Source: CAZEQK01 sp964514395 (GTDB taxonomy: Bacteria > Bacillota > Bacilli > Tepidibacillales > Tepidibacillaceae). From it: a stretch of DNA of 7,990 nt. Location of the stretch: NCBI GenBank assembly GCA_964514395.1, contig CAZEQK010000076.1, positions 1-7,990 of the forward strand, given 5' to 3'. The stretch's first letter is position 1, and each line of letters starts with the position of its first letter. The notes below the pieces were generated by a model, which had not been told where the DNA came from, searched no databases, and was given only the letters and a program-made list of their open reading frames with translations. The translations under genes were made by a program, and so were the position numbers. This document shows, piece after piece, positions 6,947 to 7,990 of this stretch.

Positions 6947-7153
6947 TTATAACGTTCCGTATCCCCGACGCCCTTGAGCTTACAGGCGTTTCCGAGCCTT
7001 ACATAACTCCTATGTTAGGCTCGGGAATGCTGACTAGGTTAGCGAAAGGGTTGTGTCGCTGATTAATCTTCTATGAATCTAACTTCTGGCGACCGAGGCG
7101 ACTTCAAATTAAGTTACTTCCCTGCACGCCGACGCGAGGATATGTTGTTATAC
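6947..7153 (-). repeat. attC-like cassette recombination site, copy 8 (divergent hairpin type)
   Basis: The site runs from CTTATAAC (core at 6951-6953) to GTTATAC (7147-7153) on the + strand; AAC to GTT is 199 bp. The outer parts match the other copies, but the long hairpin (6985-7031) has a different sequence: GGCGTTTCCGAGCC on the left and GGCTCGGGAATGC on the right, with inner ACATA opposite TATGT. The base pairs are kept by changes on both arms. The outer stem CTAGGT/ACCGAG has one mismatch. Confidence 0.85.
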
Positions 7154-7159
7154 GCCGTT

Positions 7160-7699
7160 TTAATCCTCTAAATATTTTTGAAATCCTTCTATATCTTTTA
7201 TTATTTTATCTTTTATTTCATTTGTTAAATCTATTTGCGAATCACCACTTAATTTAATTGGGTAGACTTTTTTCATATCTTCAATTATGGTATCCAAATA
7301 ATTAGATATTTCTCTTGCTTGTCCTATATTTATATCCTCATAAATGAAGAAAGAAAAAACATTTTGAAGTGATGAAATAATTTCATGGATGTATGTACTT
7401 TTTTTGTTAACTGGGTAAGATGCCTTTAGTAATATCGCTAAACTCCCATTAATTTCTGATATCTTCATTCTTAAATAATTTTCTTCATTTTCATCAATGC
7501 TATCATCACTCGCAAATTCATCAACTTTATGTTTTAATCCATCCAAATTAGATAATGCTTTTTGATAAGAACTTATTGACAAATTATAAGCATGAGTAGA
7601 ATACTTCTCATTAATATTTAATTGATATACTACTAGAATAAGAAGTATCATATTTATAACTAGTAATACTTTACCTGATAAATATTTTTTTATTTTCAT
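7160..7699 (-). CDS. membrane-anchored protein of unknown function
   Basis: This 179-aa protein has a basic N-terminus (KIKKYLSGK), one membrane segment at residues ~11-27 (VLLVINMILLILVVYQL) and a long hydrophilic domain with mostly helical character. The domain contains acidic stretches (DDSIDENEEN) and ends in charged helices (IKDKIIKDIEGFQKYLED). The positive-inside rule puts the domain outside the cytoplasm. It might be an extracytoplasmic sensor or a structural domain, but no family is recognised. The start at ATG 7699 has only a weak purine-rich site upstream (AAAGAGATGTG), and the leader is only ~40 nt from the repeat core. The stop is within 10 nt of repeat 8. It is the sole gene in its cassette. 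Confidence 0.8.
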   Translation of the reverse strand: MKIKKYLSGKVLLVINMILLILVVYQLNINEKYSTHAYNLSISSYQKALSNLDGLKHKVDEFASDDSIDENEENYLRMKISEINGSLAILLKASYPVNKKSTYIHEIISSLQNVFSFFIYEDINIGQAREISNYLDTIIEDMKKVYPIKLSGDSQIDLTNEIKDKIIKDIEGFQKYLED

Positions 7700-7733
7700 A
7701 TTTTCACATCTCTTTCAAGGTACATTTAATGGC

Positions 7734-7941
7734 GTATAACGTTCCGTATCCCCGACGCCCTTGAGCTTACAGGCGTTTCCGAGCCTTACATAACTCCTAT
7801 GTTAGGCTCGGGAATGCCGACTCGGTTAGCGAAAGGGTTGTGTCGATGATTCTTCTTCTATGAATCTATCTTCTTACGACCGAGGCGTACATCAAATTGA
7901 ATAACTTCCCTGCTCGCCGACGTGGGGATATTTTGTTAGGT
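7734..7941 (-). repeat. attC-like cassette recombination site, copy 9 (divergent hairpin type)
   Basis: The site runs from GTATAAC (7734-7740) to GTTAGGT (7935-7941) on the + strand; AAC to GTT is 200 bp. It shares the alternative hairpin of copy 8 (7772-7818), here fully paired at its base (GGC with GCC). The inner GCGA/TCGC hairpin has one change (TCGA). It belongs to the next cassette, of which only about 50 bp are in the window. Confidence 0.85.
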
Positions 7942-7990
7942 GATGGATAGTGCCCCACAGAGAAAATCATTCAAATTATTATATCTTTGC
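7936..7990 (-). CDS. possible 3' end of the gene in the next cassette (partial)
   Basis: One minus-strand frame stays open from the window edge and ends in NDFLCGALSIT, with its TAA inside the repeat core at 7936-7938. Another frame stops at once (near 7973). Genes in this array usually end 7-120 bp before the core, so a gene tail is expected here, but 55 bp cannot show which frame is used. Confidence 0.2.
   Translation of the reverse strand, partial: QRYNNLNDFLCGALSIT

Larger units (their letters stand above)
1..7990 (-). mobile_element. integron-type gene-cassette array (internal segment, no integrase seen)
   Basis: Nine copies of a ~200-bp repeat alternate with short units that hold one gene each (three in one case), all genes pointing left. 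If strand exchange occurs in the minus-strand core G|TTRRRY, the complete cassettes span about 473-1560, 1561-2305, 2306-3011, 3012-4700, 4701-5628, 5629-6171, 6172-6952 and 6953-7739, with partial cassettes at both ends. The two ends of each unit are complementary to each other, as expected for excised circles. Gene leaders are short (roughly 40-150 bp) and mostly lack convincing promoters. No tyrosine recombinase, attI or transposase is present. The integron assignment comes from repeat architecture and cargo, not from an integrase. An orphan array (CALIN) or a related cassette system using another recombinase would look the same here. Confidence 0.8.

Noticed and set aside
467..7941. Repeats as a CRISPR array or as dispersed MITEs
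   Set aside because: The repeats are far too long and the spacers too long and gene-bearing for CRISPR. MITE insertion predicts duplicated bases on the two sides of each repeat, but here the matching sequences lie at the two ends of each gene unit, as inverted copies.

Overview
The window reads as part of an integron-type gene-cassette array. Ten consecutive cassettes (the two outermost incomplete) carry twelve recognisable genes, all on the minus strand, and are separated by nine copies of one ~200-bp structured repeat. Each repeat begins with a YAAC-type core and ends with a GTTA-type core on the + strand, the R''/R' layout of attC recombination sites, but is longer than the usual attC. No integrase gene, attI site or array promoter is visible, so the array either continues to an integrase outside the window or is an orphan cluster of attC sites (CALIN type).

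Organism: the genes are AT-rich, have strong AGGAGG-like ribosome binding sites, and include small membrane proteins and a GNAT acetyltransferase of Bacillus/Paenibacillus character. I infer a Bacillota (Bacillales-like) host with moderate confidence. The repeats are visibly more GC-rich than the genes. A sedentary cassette array in such a host would be unusual, because integrons are best known from Proteobacteria and some spirochaetes.

Layout, left to right (transcription runs right to left): DUF3024-type protein (71-400); repeat 1; TIR-domain protein (688-1491); repeat 2; multi-pass membrane protein (1777-2235); repeat 3; small DUF2007-like protein (2626-2862); repeat 4; a long unit with three genes, each broken by one frameshift (unknown protein 3287-3621, DUF4304-type protein 3673-4082, lipoprotein 4181-4595); repeat 5; an unknown conserved protein interrupted by one in-frame amber stop (4959-5510); repeat 6; two-helix membrane protein (5878-6111); repeat 7; frameshifted GNAT acetyltransferase (6397-6902); repeat 8; membrane-anchored protein (7160-7699); repeat 9; the end of one more cassette.

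The strongest evidence for cassettes rather than dispersed repeats is that the two ends of each inter-repeat unit are complementary to each other over about 9-18 nt, and each unit has its own private sequence there. This is expected if every unit once existed as a circle in which its own ends paired to complete the site. The main hairpin of the repeat is supported by compensatory base changes between repeats 1-7 and repeats 8-9. The cargo is typical of cassette arrays: a likely NADase TIR protein (possible phage defence), an acetyltransferase, membrane proteins and domains of unknown function, with no shared pathway. Five of the twelve genes are interrupted by a single indel or stop, so either the cargo is decaying or the assembly contains indel errors.
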